DNA of 64,000 nt from Galbibacter kalidii (GCF_026241135.1 NZ_JAPFGA010000001.1:1-64000); one strand, 5' to 3'. Positions 15,677 through 25,437 are shown, counted from the stretch's first letter. Program-made: numbers and translations. The notes: generated from the letters alone by a model not told the origin.

Positions 15677-16432
15677 ATGAGTGAAGCTAAAAAGGAATTA
15701 AAAAAATACGCACTTGTCACAGGAGGATCCAGAGGTATAGGACGTGCTATTTGTATTCAGTTAGCGAAAGATTCCGATTATCGCATTCTTATCAACTACA
15801 ATAGTAATGAAGATGCAGCAAATGAAACGCTTCAGTCTGTTTGGGATGTAGGGGGTAGTGGAGAAATACTCCAATTCAATGTAGCCGATTATGAGCGTGT
15901 AAAAGAGACATTAAGCAAATGGGAAGATAAAAATAAAGATGCCATAATTGAAGTTATTGTCAATAATGCCGGCATCACCAAAGACGGTTTGTTTATGTGG
16001 ATGCAGCGAGAAGATTGGAAAAATGTAATCAACACCAGTCTGGACGGCTTTTTTAATGTCACCAATCATCTTATTCAAAAACTCTTGGTGCACAGATATG
16101 GCAGGATCATAAATATGGTATCTGTATCAGGTTTAAAAGGAACCGCGGGACAAACCAACTATTCTGCTGCCAAAGGAGCTATAGTGGCTGCAACAAAGGC
16201 ATTGTCACAAGAAGTAGCCAAAAGAAATATAACCGTTAATGCTGTTGCCCCAGGATTTATCAATACTGATATGACAAGTGATTTGGACGAAAAAGAACTG
16301 AAAAAACTGGTTCCTGCCAATAGATTTGGTGAACCGGAAGAGGTAGCTCACTTGGTTTCTTTTTTAGCTTCAAAAAAATCATCTTATATTACAGGCGAAG
16401 TTATCAATATAAACGGGGGTATTTATTCATAA
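15677..16432 (+). CDS. 3-oxoacyl-ACP reductase, FabG-like
   Basis: A 251-residue short-chain dehydrogenase that would reduce the beta-keto group during polyene chain extension with NADPH. Seen: TGGSRGIGRAI (cofactor loop), NNAGIT, the catalytic serine in VSVSGLKG, YSAAKGA with catalytic Tyr and Lys, PGFINTDM, and a C-terminal GEVININGG. These are the full FabG set. It starts 25 bases after the WG-repeat gene and precedes the first ketosynthase by 39 bases. Confidence 0.9.
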   Translation: MSEAKKELKKYALVTGGSRGIGRAICIQLAKDSDYRILINYNSNEDAANETLQSVWDVGGSGEILQFNVADYERVKETLSKWEDKNKDAIIEVIVNNAGITKDGLFMWMQREDWKNVINTSLDGFFNVTNHLIQKLLVHRYGRIINMVSVSGLKGTAGQTNYSAAKGAIVAATKALSQEVAKRNITVNAVAPGFINTDMTSDLDEKELKKLVPANRFGEPEEVAHLVSFLASKKSSYITGEVININGGIYS

Positions 16433-16471
16433 ATGAAATACCTGAACTGGGTGTAACTTAATGCTATAGTA

Positions 16472-17701
16472 ATGAGAAGAGTGGTAATTACGGGAATGGG
16501 AATTTATTCTTGTATCGGTAAAAATCTACAAGAAGTAAAGACATCGTTATACAACGGGAAATCCGGAATTGTTTATGACGAAAGCAGAAAGGCTTTTGGC
16601 TATAGGTCCTGCCTAACGGGAATGGTGGAAGCACCGGATCTAAAAAAACATCTTTCAAGAAGGCAGAGGATAAGCATAGGGGAAGAAGGATCTTATGCTT
16701 ATATGGCCACCATCGAAGCCTTGGAAAATGCCAAAGTCGATCAGGATTTCTTAGACAATAATGAAGCCGGAATTATATACGGAAACGATAGTACGGCCAG
16801 ATCCATCATAGAATCTGTAGATGTTATCAGAGAAAAGAAAGATACTGCTTTAGTAGGTTCAGGTGCTATTTTTAAAGGCATGAATTCTACCGTGACGATG
16901 AACCTTTCCACAATTTTTAAATTGACCGGGATCAATTTTACCGTCAGTGCAGCTTGTGCGAGTGGCTCCCATGCCATTGGTATGGCCTACCAATTTATCA
17001 AAAGCGGAATGCAGGATTTTATCATCTGTGGAGGCGCACAGGAAATCAATAAATTTGCAATGGGGAGTTTTGATGGTTTAGGGGTGTTTTCCACAAACCC
17101 CGATCCTGAAAAAGCCTCAAGACCGTTTGATGCGGGTAGGGATGGATTAGTGCCAAGCGGAGGCGCGGCGAGTCTGATCATCGAAAGTTATGAAAGTGCC
17201 GTGAAAAGAGGGGCTCCTATTTTGGGCGAGCTTGTAGGATACGGATTTTCATCAAATGGAGGGCATATTTCCACACCCAATGCCGATGGGCCTGCCACTG
17301 CCATGAAACGGGCAATCGATCAAGCAAAACTAACTCCATCAGATATTGATTATATTAATGCACACGCTACATCAACACCTGTGGGAGATGCTAATGAAGC
17401 AAAAGCTATCGATCAGGTTTTTGGAACGAGCAATCCTTTGGTGAGTTCTACCAAAGGAATGACTGGTCATGAGTGCTGGATGGCCGGGGCCAGCGAGGTT
17501 GTTTACTCGATGTTGATGATGCAAAATTCTTTTGTGGCTCCCAATATAAATTTTGAACAAGCTGACGAAAATGCGAAGAAATTAAATATTGTTAAGGAAA
17601 CCCTAAATAAAAAAATAGATGTATTTTTGTCCAATTCCTTTGGGTTTGGAGGCACAAACTCAGCCTTAATCGTGAAGAAATATGAAACAGATGAAAGTTA
17701 A
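16472..17701 (+). CDS. Beta-ketoacyl-ACP synthase, FabF-like (first of three active copies)
   Basis: A 409-residue condensing enzyme with the full Cys-His-His triad: Cys162 in ACASGSHA, His298 in NAHATSTPVGD and His333 in MTGHECWMAGASE. It ends with SNSFGFGGTNSALIV, also typical of FabF. It would elongate ACP-bound aryl or fatty chains. Gene context (ketoreductase before, ACP after) supports a role in the aryl polyene or resorcinol branch. Which branch cannot be told from sequence. Confidence 0.9.
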   Translation: MRRVVITGMGIYSCIGKNLQEVKTSLYNGKSGIVYDESRKAFGYRSCLTGMVEAPDLKKHLSRRQRISIGEEGSYAYMATIEALENAKVDQDFLDNNEAGIIYGNDSTARSIIESVDVIREKKDTALVGSGAIFKGMNSTVTMNLSTIFKLTGINFTVSAACASGSHAIGMAYQFIKSGMQDFIICGGAQEINKFAMGSFDGLGVFSTNPDPEKASRPFDAGRDGLVPSGGAASLIIESYESAVKRGAPILGELVGYGFSSNGGHISTPNADGPATAMKRAIDQAKLTPSDIDYINAHATSTPVGDANEAKAIDQVFGTSNPLVSSTKGMTGHECWMAGASEVVYSMLMMQNSFVAPNINFEQADENAKKLNIVKETLNKKIDVFLSNSFGFGGTNSALIVKKYETDES

Positions 17702-17702
17702 A

Positions 17703-17948
17703 ATGACTATTGAAGAAATTAAAGAAAAAGCTGACCTTATTTTTGTTGATGAATTTGAAGTGGAACAGGAAAGTTTGGTTCCTGATGCTGTATTAAAAGA
17801 CGCTTTGGAATTAGATAGCTTGGATTATGTTGACTTGGTTGTAGCTATCGAATCGTGTTTTTCTATAAAACTTGTTGCAGAGGATTTTCAAGGGGTTGAA
17901 ACCTTGCAAAATTTTTACGATTTACTAGACAGTAAAATCAATGACTAA
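17703..17948 (+). CDS. Acyl carrier protein
   Basis: An 81-residue acidic helical protein with ELDSLDYVDLV, where Ser39 is the 4'-phosphopantetheine site. The start at 17703 (MTIEEIKEKA), one base after the ketosynthase stop, matches the usual length; ATGs at 17682 and 17691 would overlap the previous gene. The stop overlaps the acyltransferase start by 8 bases. It would carry the growing chain of the pigment. Confidence 0.88.
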   Translation: MTIEEIKEKADLIFVDEFEVEQESLVPDAVLKDALELDSLDYVDLVVAIESCFSIKLVAEDFQGVETLQNFYDLLDSKIND

Positions 17949-18816
17949 ATGGTCGGGAAAATCTAAAGGAACTGTTTTAGGGTATAAAATTTTCATTTTC
18001 TTTATTAAAAATGTAAGCGTTCGAGCTGCTTATTTTATACTCTATTTTGTTGCTTTATACTACCTTCTATTTTCCTTTAAAAGCAATAAAGCCATATATT
18101 ATTATTTCCGAAGAAGACTGAAATATTCAGTTTTTAAATCTGTAATCGCTATTTATAAGAGTTATTTTGTCTTTGGACAAACACTTATAGATAAAACAGC
18201 GATCTCAGCCGGGCTACGGAATAAATTTACCTATGAGTTTGATGGTATCAATAAGTTAAAACAGCTTCTTCAGGACGGAAAAGGCGGTATTTTAATAAGC
18301 GCCCATGTTGGGAACTTTGAAATTGCGGAGTTCTTTTTTAATGAAGTTGATGAAAATTCGCAAATCAATCTTGTAACTACTGATAGTGAACACCGCGCGA
18401 TAAAGGAATATCTCGAATCTGTCACCTCTAAATCTGAAATTAAATTCATTCTCATCAATGAAGACCTTTCGCATATTTATGAGATAAACAATGCTTTGTC
18501 TAATAACGAACTGGTATGTTTTACCGGAGATCGCTATTTTGAAGGTTCAAAATATTTGGAGACTGATTTTTTAGGAGCTCCGGCAAAATTTCCCGCAGGG
18601 CCTTTTCTTTTGGCATCACGCTTAAAAACGCCTGTGGCCTTTGTTTATGTGATGAAAGAAACGGCAAAGCATTATCATTTGTATACCAGAATCACCTCTG
18701 TTGTACATAGGGATGCCGAGGATTTACTGGGCAAATATGTTGGAAGTGTTGAAGGAATGTTGAAAAAATATCCCTATCAATGGTTTAATTATTTTGATTT
18801 TTGGGAAGTAAAGTGA
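17941..18816 (+). CDS. LpxL/HtrB-like acyltransferase
   Basis: A 291-residue membrane-associated acyltransferase. One hydrophobic segment lies near 25-46. The catalytic H-x4-E motif is AHVGNFE (His122, Glu127), as in lipid A late acyltransferases. It also has CFTGDRYFEGS and LGAPAKFPAGP, both familiar from this family. Such proteins recur in aryl polyene clusters. It probably transfers the acyl chain from ACP. It overlaps the ACP gene by 8 bases. It is not a standard lipid A enzyme by context. Confidence 0.85.
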   Translation: MTKWSGKSKGTVLGYKIFIFFIKNVSVRAAYFILYFVALYYLLFSFKSNKAIYYYFRRRLKYSVFKSVIAIYKSYFVFGQTLIDKTAISAGLRNKFTYEFDGINKLKQLLQDGKGGILISAHVGNFEIAEFFFNEVDENSQINLVTTDSEHRAIKEYLESVTSKSEIKFILINEDLSHIYEINNALSNNELVCFTGDRYFEGSKYLETDFLGAPAKFPAGPFLLASRLKTPVAFVYVMKETAKHYHLYTRITSVVHRDAEDLLGKYVGSVEGMLKKYPYQWFNYFDFWEVK

Positions 18817-18902
18817 TAATATTACAGTAATAAAACAATCAATCAAGCTATGATTCCTCATTTCTTGTTACCGATTGTATTATTTTTGGGACCAATATCC
18901 CA

Positions 18903-19838
18903 TTGACTAAACCTAAACTATTGAAAAATATACTTGCAGTACACTACTCGCAGTCCGGTCAGTTATCGGAAATAATGAAATCGGTTTTGAGCACTATGGA
19001 TGTTTCCAACGATATCAAAGTGACATCACTCGAGATCAAGATGGAAGAACCCTATCCTTTTCCGTGGTCTAAAAAAGCCTTTTTTAATGTTTTTCCTGAG
19101 TCATTTCTGCAAGTTCCTGCCAAAATAAAACCCATTCCGCAGTCGATACTCGATCAGAAATACGACCTAATTGTTTTGGGTTATCAAGTGTGGTATTTAA
19201 GTCCGTCGATTCCAACAAATTCTTTTTTAAACCTACCTGAAGTAAAACAGCTTTTTTCAAATACGCCTGTTGTTACGGTTATTGGATGTAGGAATATGTG
19301 GGCAATGACCCATCAGAAGGTAAAAAAGTTGCTTCAGGCTTGTAATGCACAACTGGTTGGCAATATAGCCTTGGTAGACAGACACATTAATCATATTAGT
19401 GTCATCACTATTGTACAGTGGATGTTTTCCGGAAAAAAAGAACGGTATTTAAAAATATTTCCAAAACCCGGGGTGTCTGCTGAAGATATAAAAGGGGCTT
19501 CAAAATTTGGTAAAACCGTAGCAAATCATTTGCAAAACGATAATTTGCAAAGCTTAAACGAGGCACTTTTAGAACAGAAATCAGCTTCCATAAGCTCCTT
19601 TTTGGTCTTTGCCGATAAAAGGGCCAATATCTTGTTTGGAAAATGGGCCAATTTCATTCAGTCTAAAGGGGAGCCGGGGGGTAGAAAACGGAATTTTTGG
19701 CTAAAAATGTTCAAATTTTATCTATTAATAGCAATTTGGGTTATCATGCCAATAGTTTTTATTCTATTTTTGCTAGGATACGTGCCATTTTATGGTGCCA
19801 TTAAAAAATCAAAACAAAGAATATATCAACTAAACTAA
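18903..19838 (+). CDS. darA: DarA-like dialkylresorcinol condensing enzyme
   Basis: A 311-residue protein of the DarA family, which with DarB makes 2,5-dialkylresorcinols, the alcohol part of flexirubins. Seen: a flavodoxin-like start (ILAVHYSQSGQLSEIM), VVTVIGCRNMWAMTHQKVK, and near the C-terminus a hydrophobic helix (about 275-300). The start is a TTG at 18903; another TTG six codons later (18921) would give the usual short lead before ILAVHYSQSG. It lies two bases before darB, and the pair order matches known dar operons. Confidence 0.88.
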   Translation: MTKPKLLKNILAVHYSQSGQLSEIMKSVLSTMDVSNDIKVTSLEIKMEEPYPFPWSKKAFFNVFPESFLQVPAKIKPIPQSILDQKYDLIVLGYQVWYLSPSIPTNSFLNLPEVKQLFSNTPVVTVIGCRNMWAMTHQKVKKLLQACNAQLVGNIALVDRHINHISVITIVQWMFSGKKERYLKIFPKPGVSAEDIKGASKFGKTVANHLQNDNLQSLNEALLEQKSASISSFLVFADKRANILFGKWANFIQSKGEPGGRKRNFWLKMFKFYLLIAIWVIMPIVFILFLLGYVPFYGAIKKSKQRIYQLN

Positions 19839-19840
19839 AT

Positions 19841-20989
19841 ATGGGTAACAACCAACCTGTAGTGTATATAACTAAAGTCGCTAAGTTTTTGCCTAACGAG
19901 GCTGTGTCTAATGATGAAATGGAAGATGTGCTCGGACAAATTAACGGGACATCCTCTAAAGCACGTCGCATTGTTTTGCGTAACAACGGCATTAAAAAGC
20001 GTTATTATGCCCTGGATAAAGAAGGAAATGCAACACATTCTAATGCTGAATTGACAAAAGAAGCCGTGGAGAACCTTTTTGATGACTCTTTTACCAGTCA
20101 GGATGTGGAAGTGCTTTCTTGCGGGACATCGAGCCCGGACCAACTTGCCCCTTCCCATGCTTCTATGGTTCATGGATTGCTGGGCAATAAAAATTTAGAG
20201 TTAAATTCAGCTTCGGGAGTATGTTGTGCCGGGGCTTCCTCTCTAAAATTTGGCTATCTATCCATTAAATCCGGTAATTCAAACAATGCTGTTTGTACAG
20301 GTTCAGAAAGGGTTTCTACATGGATGTTGGCCGATAAATTTGATGGCGAAACAGAAAACCTGAAAAAACTGAAGGAACAGCCCATAATAGCTTTTAAAAA
20401 AGACTTTTTGCGTTGGATGTTATCCGATGGGGCCGGGGCGATGCTACTTGAAAATAAAAAAAGTGAAAAGGGACTTTCTTTGAGAATAGATTGGATGGAA
20501 GCCTATTCCTATGCCCATGAAGTGGAAACATGTATGTATGCCGGAGGCGAAAAACAAGAAGACGGCTCTATAAAATCCTGGAGTGAATATCCTTCTGAAG
20601 AATGGTCGAAACAATCGTTATTCTCAGTAAAGCAAGATGTTAAGATTCTCGATGAATACATTTTGGAGAAGGGAGTTGATAGTATAAAACAAGCTTTTGA
20701 AAAACATCAGCTGGACGAAACAAAGATCAATTACTTCCTACCACACATATCGTCTTTTTATTTTGCAGATAAGCTGAAAGCCCTTTTTAAGGAAAGCGGA
20801 CTTAATATACCCGATGAAGCGTGGTTTACCAATCTTGATAGGGTTGGGAATGTAGGCTCTGCATCAATTTATTTGATGTTGGAAGAGCTTATGAATTCAG
20901 GAAAATTAAAAACAGGGGAAACGATAGTACTCTCTATTCCCGAGAGTGGAAGGTTTTCTTATGCTTATGTACACCTAACCGTATGCTAA
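19841..20989 (+). CDS. darB: DarB-like ketosynthase III for dialkylresorcinol
   Basis: A 382-residue KAS III-type enzyme. The catalytic Cys129 is in GVCCAGASS, His302 in LPHISSF and Asn337 in GNVGSASIYL, giving the Cys-His-Asn triad. Known DarB enzymes join two beta-ketoacyl chains before DarA-dependent aromatisation. It overlaps the next hotdog gene by 7 bases. Identity rests on motifs and on the adjacent darA. Confidence 0.9.
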   Translation: MGNNQPVVYITKVAKFLPNEAVSNDEMEDVLGQINGTSSKARRIVLRNNGIKKRYYALDKEGNATHSNAELTKEAVENLFDDSFTSQDVEVLSCGTSSPDQLAPSHASMVHGLLGNKNLELNSASGVCCAGASSLKFGYLSIKSGNSNNAVCTGSERVSTWMLADKFDGETENLKKLKEQPIIAFKKDFLRWMLSDGAGAMLLENKKSEKGLSLRIDWMEAYSYAHEVETCMYAGGEKQEDGSIKSWSEYPSEEWSKQSLFSVKQDVKILDEYILEKGVDSIKQAFEKHQLDETKINYFLPHISSFYFADKLKALFKESGLNIPDEAWFTNLDRVGNVGSASIYLMLEELMNSGKLKTGETIVLSIPESGRFSYAYVHLTVC

Positions 20990-21438
20990 TGATACAGGCA
21001 ACAGATAATATAGAACATTTAATACCTCAAAAACATCCCTTTGTGATGATCGATACCCTTGTTGTCTATTCCGATACCGGTATTGAATCGTCGTTTACAC
21101 CTAAAGAGGGTAATATTTTTTTAAAGGAAGGTATCTTTTCAGAACCCGGGATTGTAGAGAACATGGCTCAAACCATAGCCTTGCATACAGGCTATAAATA
21201 CTTTTTAAAAGGTGAGGAGCCTCCGGTGGGATATATTGGATCGATCAAAAAGGTGAAAATAGCCAAATTGCCAAGGATAGGGGAAACTATAACAACCAAG
21301 GCCAGTATTCTGCATGAATTTATGGGTGTTACCATGGTATCGGTAAAAGTGTTTGATGCTGATGATGAAGAAATCGCTTTGGGAGAAATGAAAACGGTTA
21401 TTGCAGCTTCGGATGAAACGAACATTAATAAATTTTAA
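20983..21438 (+). CDS. ApeP-like hotdog-fold dehydratase, copy 1
   Basis: A 151-residue hotdog protein. The FabZ motif GHFPG is absent. Instead it has IPQKHPFVMIDT (His18) and PGIVENMAQT (Glu59), the pattern of ApeP-type 3-hydroxyacyl-ACP dehydratases from aryl polyene clusters. It probably forms the double bonds of the polyene. The start ATG overlaps darB; an ATG two codons later is possible. A paralogue follows at 21560. Confidence 0.78.
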   Translation: MLMIQATDNIEHLIPQKHPFVMIDTLVVYSDTGIESSFTPKEGNIFLKEGIFSEPGIVENMAQTIALHTGYKYFLKGEEPPVGYIGSIKKVKIAKLPRIGETITTKASILHEFMGVTMVSVKVFDADDEEIALGEMKTVIAASDETNINKF

Positions 21439-21498
21439 AATTACATATACAAAATTCAATGTTTAAAATTTTTAATGTGAGAGCGAGTATAACGAGCG

Positions 21499-21518
21499 CC
21501 TGCCTGCCGGTAGACAGG
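21499..21518. repeat. REP-like GC-rich palindromic element, copy 3
   Basis: CCTGCC-TGCCGGTA-GACAGG forms a stem loop in the 121-base gap between two hotdog genes of the pigment operon. It is the same family as 574-607 and 11076-11119. A hairpin here could attenuate or protect the polycistronic mRNA. Confidence 0.6.
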
Positions 21519-21559
21519 GTTGCACACGTTCTCAATTTTATAATTATCATATCAATTAA

Positions 21560-22027
21560 TTGATAAAATTTAAACGTGTGAATAAAAATCGTGTTTCTAT
21601 AGATATCACCAAATTCCTGCCTCATAGAAAGCCGTTTCTTATGGTGGATAATATACTGTTTCTGGATGAGGAGCAGGTAATGACATCTTTCCACGTAAAA
21701 ACAGATTGTATTTTTATAGACAACGATTGTTTTTCCGAAACTGGACTCATTGAAAATGCAGCACAAACATGTTCTGCAATTGTAGGAAAAAGTTATTATG
21801 ATAATGATTGTGAAGTTAAACTTGTAGGTTTTATCAGTACAATCAAAAAGATCAGTGTTTTTAAATGTCCGGAGGTAGGGACTACAATCACCTCAAAAGC
21901 TGTGCTCAATAGTAGATATGATACAGAGGAATATAGCATCTGCACATTACAGTGTAACATCTTTGATGATCTTACAACAGAATTATTATCTTGTGAAATG
22001 AATTTGTTTATCCAAAAATCAGCATAA
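21560..22027 (+). CDS. ApeP-like hotdog-fold protein, copy 2
   Basis: A 155-residue paralogue of the gene at 20983. It keeps LPHRKPFLMVD (His22) and TGLIENAAQT (Glu65). The best start is uncertain: the TTG at 21560 is used, because no ATG lies near and the HRKPF motif must be kept. The REP element just upstream separates it from copy 1. It may dehydrate a different chain or form a heterodimer with copy 1; that is inference. Confidence 0.7.
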   Translation: MIKFKRVNKNRVSIDITKFLPHRKPFLMVDNILFLDEEQVMTSFHVKTDCIFIDNDCFSETGLIENAAQTCSAIVGKSYYDNDCEVKLVGFISTIKKISVFKCPEVGTTITSKAVLNSRYDTEEYSICTLQCNIFDDLTTELLSCEMNLFIQKSA

Positions 22028-22032
22028 TTCTT

Positions 22033-22440
22033 ATGAAGAAAGATGAAGTGCCACAAGATGACAGTAGTTTAAGCGAGATGAATGCAAAAGAACTCTGTTA
22101 TGCTGTAGATAAGGATGGGAATTATATTACTGCAAAGAGCACAGGTTGGGAAGCAAAAACCATTGCACTTGAGAATGCTATGCAGGTCATAAAAGAGCGT
22201 GTAGAAAATGCCAGACAGCGGGTTATTGCCGGAAAAACAAGTCCGATAGAATATTATATGGAGCTTCATAAAATGGAGGTAAACATTTTGGCAAGCTATG
22301 TTGGGATGTTCAAATGGAGGGTAAAAAGACATTTTAAACCCAAAGTTTTCAAAAAGTTGTCTGATAAAGTATTGCAAAAGTATGCCGATGTGTTTGAAAT
22401 GAGTATAGACGACCTAAAAAGAGTGCCTAATGAAGATTAA
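22033..22440 (+). CDS. Conserved-looking helical protein of the pigment cluster
   Basis: A 135-residue basic, mostly helical protein with no signal peptide or membrane segment. Features are the KELCYAVDKDGNYI start and a central helical part ending in HKMEVNILASYVGMFKWRVK and RHFKP. I do not recognise the family. It overlaps the BtrH-like gene by 11 bases and follows the second hotdog gene by 5, so it is translated with them. It could be an adaptor for the BtrH-like enzyme or the ACP; that is a guess. Confidence 0.65.
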   Translation: MKKDEVPQDDSSLSEMNAKELCYAVDKDGNYITAKSTGWEAKTIALENAMQVIKERVENARQRVIAGKTSPIEYYMELHKMEVNILASYVGMFKWRVKRHFKPKVFKKLSDKVLQKYADVFEMSIDDLKRVPNED

Positions 22441-23425
22441 TTTTACACACCATCAATCTGCTCATTGTGAAAATGGTGTGGTGTCAAACCTGATGAAATA
22501 TAACGGTTTTGATATAAGCGAACCTATGGTTTTTGGCATTGGCTCGGGTTTGTTGTACTGCTATATCCCTTTTTTAAAAATAAACCACGGACCGGCAATT
22601 ACGTATAGAACAATGCCGGGGCAAATTTTTAATCGTTTTGCCAAACGCGTAGGAATCAAAATAAAGCGGGAGAAGTTTAAAGATCCGGTCAAAGCCAAAG
22701 CAAAATTGGATGAAAACCTAAAGAATGACAATCCGGTTGGCGTTCAGGTAGGGGTCTACAATTTGGTGTATTTCCCGGATGATTACCGTTTTCATTTTAA
22801 TGCACATAACTTGATTGTCTACGGAAAGGAAGATAATGAGTATTTGGTAAGTGACCCGGTGATGGAGGATGTGACAAGACTTACTGAAAAACAACTGGAA
22901 AAAGTGCGATTCGCCAAGGGCGCATTTGCTCCAAAAGGACATTTGTATTATCCGATAAATTTCCCTGAAGAATTGAAACTGGAGGGCGCAATTATAAAAG
23001 GAATAAAAAATACCTGTCGCGATATGTTGGCGCCTGTCCCTATTGTTGGGGTCAATGGGATGCAAATGGTAGCACGATTGATCAGAAAATGGCCTGAGAA
23101 GAAGGGAATAAAAGTGACTAATCATTATTTAGGTCAGATCGTGCGTATGCAAGAAGAGATTGGAACCGGTGGCGGCGGATTCAGATATATTTATGCGGCA
23201 TTTTTACAGGAAGCTTCTGATGTTCTTCAGAATAAAGAATTGACAACTTTATCAAAAGAAATGACGGTTATCGGAGATTTGTGGAGAGATTTTGCCTTGG
23301 AGGCCTCACGAATCTACAAGAATAGAAACGCGGACCATGAATCATATGACTCCATAGCCGATCAGTTAGATAATTTGGCAAAAATGGAAAAAGGGTTTTT
23401 TAAAAAATTGAGAAAAGCTGTGTAA
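22430..23425 (+). CDS. BtrH-like N-terminal domain protein, possible acyltransferase
   Basis: A 331-residue protein resembling BtrH, a papain-fold enzyme that transfers an acyl group from ACP in butirosin synthesis. Seen: SAHCENGVVSN with Cys13, HFNAHNLIVYG with His126, and VSDP with Asp142, a plausible Cys-His-Asp triad. The C-terminal half is helical (a DUF4872-like region). In this cluster it could form or move the ester that joins the aryl polyene acid and the resorcinol; this is inference. It abuts the ABC ATPase gene with no gap. Confidence 0.75.
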   Translation: MKINFTHHQSAHCENGVVSNLMKYNGFDISEPMVFGIGSGLLYCYIPFLKINHGPAITYRTMPGQIFNRFAKRVGIKIKREKFKDPVKAKAKLDENLKNDNPVGVQVGVYNLVYFPDDYRFHFNAHNLIVYGKEDNEYLVSDPVMEDVTRLTEKQLEKVRFAKGAFAPKGHLYYPINFPEELKLEGAIIKGIKNTCRDMLAPVPIVGVNGMQMVARLIRKWPEKKGIKVTNHYLGQIVRMQEEIGTGGGGFRYIYAAFLQEASDVLQNKELTTLSKEMTVIGDLWRDFALEASRIYKNRNADHESYDSIADQLDNLAKMEKGFFKKLRKAV

Positions 23426-24178
23426 ATGAAGGAGATGATTCATATTCAAAAATTAGCCAAAAAATACAAAGGAGCTGCTCAATTTTCATTGGCAGACCTC
23501 AATTTGAGTGTCTATAAAAATGAGATTTTTGGATTGATCGGACCAAACGGTGCCGGAAAAACGACCTTGATATCCATTTTATGTGCGCTTATCGAGCCTA
23601 CATCGGGTTCTTTTACTATTGACGGACTTACCTATAAGAAAAATAAAAAAGAATTGAAGCGATTGCTTGGCGTTGTACCTCAGGAATATGCTTTATATCC
23701 TACATTAACAGCTTTTGAAAACCTGATGTATTTTGGAAGTATGTATGGATTAAAGAACCGGCCATTGGAAGTCAAAGTCACTGAAACCATACAAAAACTA
23801 GGATTGGAGCAGTTTTCAAATAAAAAAATAGCCACTTTTTCCGGGGGGATGAAGAGGCGGATCAATTTAATAGCCGGAATTCTGCACAACCCAAAGGTTT
23901 TATTTTTAGACGAGCCTACCGTTGGGGTCGATGTTCAGTCTAAAAATGTAATCATAAAATACCTTCAGGAACTGAATCAAAAAGGAACAACCATTATTTA
24001 TACCTCCCATCATCTAAACGAAGCGGAAAATTTCTGTACCCGTGTGGGAATCATAGATTATGGAAGGCTAATCGCCAAGGGTACTCCTAAAGAATTGATA
24101 GGCAAGTATGATGGTACACATAACTTGGAAGATGTTTTTATAACGCTAACCGGGAAAAACTTGAGAGATCATGTATAA
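23426..24178 (+). CDS. ABC transporter ATP-binding protein
   Basis: A 250-residue ATPase: Walker A GPNGAGKTT (39-47), signature FSGGMKRR (136-143), Walker B VLFLDEPTVG (156-165) and the switch His in YTSHH. It pairs with the permease that follows and overlaps it by 8 bases. It would power export of the pigment or a precursor across the inner membrane. Confidence 0.93.
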   Translation: MKEMIHIQKLAKKYKGAAQFSLADLNLSVYKNEIFGLIGPNGAGKTTLISILCALIEPTSGSFTIDGLTYKKNKKELKRLLGVVPQEYALYPTLTAFENLMYFGSMYGLKNRPLEVKVTETIQKLGLEQFSNKKIATFSGGMKRRINLIAGILHNPKVLFLDEPTVGVDVQSKNVIIKYLQELNQKGTTIIYTSHHLNEAENFCTRVGIIDYGRLIAKGTPKELIGKYDGTHNLEDVFITLTGKNLRDHV

Positions 24179-25436
24179 GTTTTTGGCTTCCATACGCAAA
24201 GAGATCTTGTTGCTTACCAAAGATTTTGGAGGGCTGGTTATCCTTTTTGTCATGCCCATAATACTGATTATCACCATTACTATAATACAAGACAGTACCT
24301 TTAAAGCGGTAGGGGATGTTCAAATCCCGATAGTGTTGGTGGACAATGATCACGGAGCGGTGTCGCAAGCTATTCTCGAAGGCTTAACAACATCCAATTC
24401 TTTTGAGATTGCGACGAATGATAATGAAGATGAAGTCAGGGAACTGGTATACAAAGGCGATTATCAGATGGGGATCGTTATCCCGGAAAATTTATCGTCC
24501 AACCTCAATAAAAAGGTAGAAGAAAATGTAGAACACATTTTGGAAAGGTTTATGTCAAACGGCACCTTGTCTTCTGAAAATAAGGCTGAAATGCCTAAAA
24601 ACGAGGTGAAGCTTTATTTTGATCCGGCTACGCAGAATTCGTTCAAAAGTGCGGTAAAGAACGGTATTGACAAAATGATTTCAAAAATAGAAACGCAATC
24701 CATTTACCAAGCTTTTCAGGAGCAAATTTCAGAGGACTCCGAACCTATTTTTGACACTGAAAGTCTGATCAGTTTTAAAGAGATTTCACCGATGTCTGAA
24801 AACAAAGAACTGATACCCAATTCTGTTCAACACAATGTTCCTGCCTGGACTCTCTTTGCGATCTTTTTTATCATTGTACCCCTATCGATCAATATTGTAA
24901 AAGAAAAAAATCAAGGGACCTATGTGCGTTTAAGGACGTGTCCGGTTTCCTACGCCACGATCTTGGGAGGGAAAACAGCGGTCTATATCGCGGTGTGCAT
25001 GATACAATTTGCGGTGATGCTCGCTATCGGGGTTTACCTTTTTCCTGAAATGGGCTTACCTGCACTTGATGTGTCAGATAAAATCCTCCGCCTTTTTATA
25101 GTGGCCTTGTTTTCAGCTTTGGCTGCCATTGGTTTAGGGGTGCTTTTGGGGACCCTAGCCAAAACCCAGGAACAATCGGCTCCATTTGGAGCTACCTTTG
25201 TTGTGATTCTGGCAGCTTTGGGAGGGGTTTGGGTACCTGTTTTTGCGATGCCCGAATCGATGCAGATATTGTCACACATCTCCCCGATGAACTGGGGTTT
25301 GAACGCTTTTTATGATGTATTTTTGAGAAATGCCGATATTACCCATATTTTACCCGAAATATTGTTGTTGGCTTTATTTTTTATCGCAACATCATTAATA
25401 GCCATAGTGTATAATGAAAAGAAGAATGCTATCTAA
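24171..25436 (+). CDS. ABC-2 type transporter permease
   Basis: A 421-residue membrane protein with one N-terminal helix (about 18-40), a large periplasmic region of 180 residues and five to six helices after residue 225, the ABC2_membrane_3 layout. It is the partner of the ATPase before it. Export of a hydrophobic product is inferred from the cluster. Confidence 0.9.
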   Translation: MYKFLASIRKEILLLTKDFGGLVILFVMPIILIITITIIQDSTFKAVGDVQIPIVLVDNDHGAVSQAILEGLTTSNSFEIATNDNEDEVRELVYKGDYQMGIVIPENLSSNLNKKVEENVEHILERFMSNGTLSSENKAEMPKNEVKLYFDPATQNSFKSAVKNGIDKMISKIETQSIYQAFQEQISEDSEPIFDTESLISFKEISPMSENKELIPNSVQHNVPAWTLFAIFFIIVPLSINIVKEKNQGTYVRLRTCPVSYATILGGKTAVYIAVCMIQFAVMLAIGVYLFPEMGLPALDVSDKILRLFIVALFSALAAIGLGVLLGTLAKTQEQSAPFGATFVVILAALGGVWVPVFAMPESMQILSHISPMNWGLNAFYDVFLRNADITHILPEILLLALFFIATSLIAIVYNEKKNAI

Positions 25437-25437
25437 T

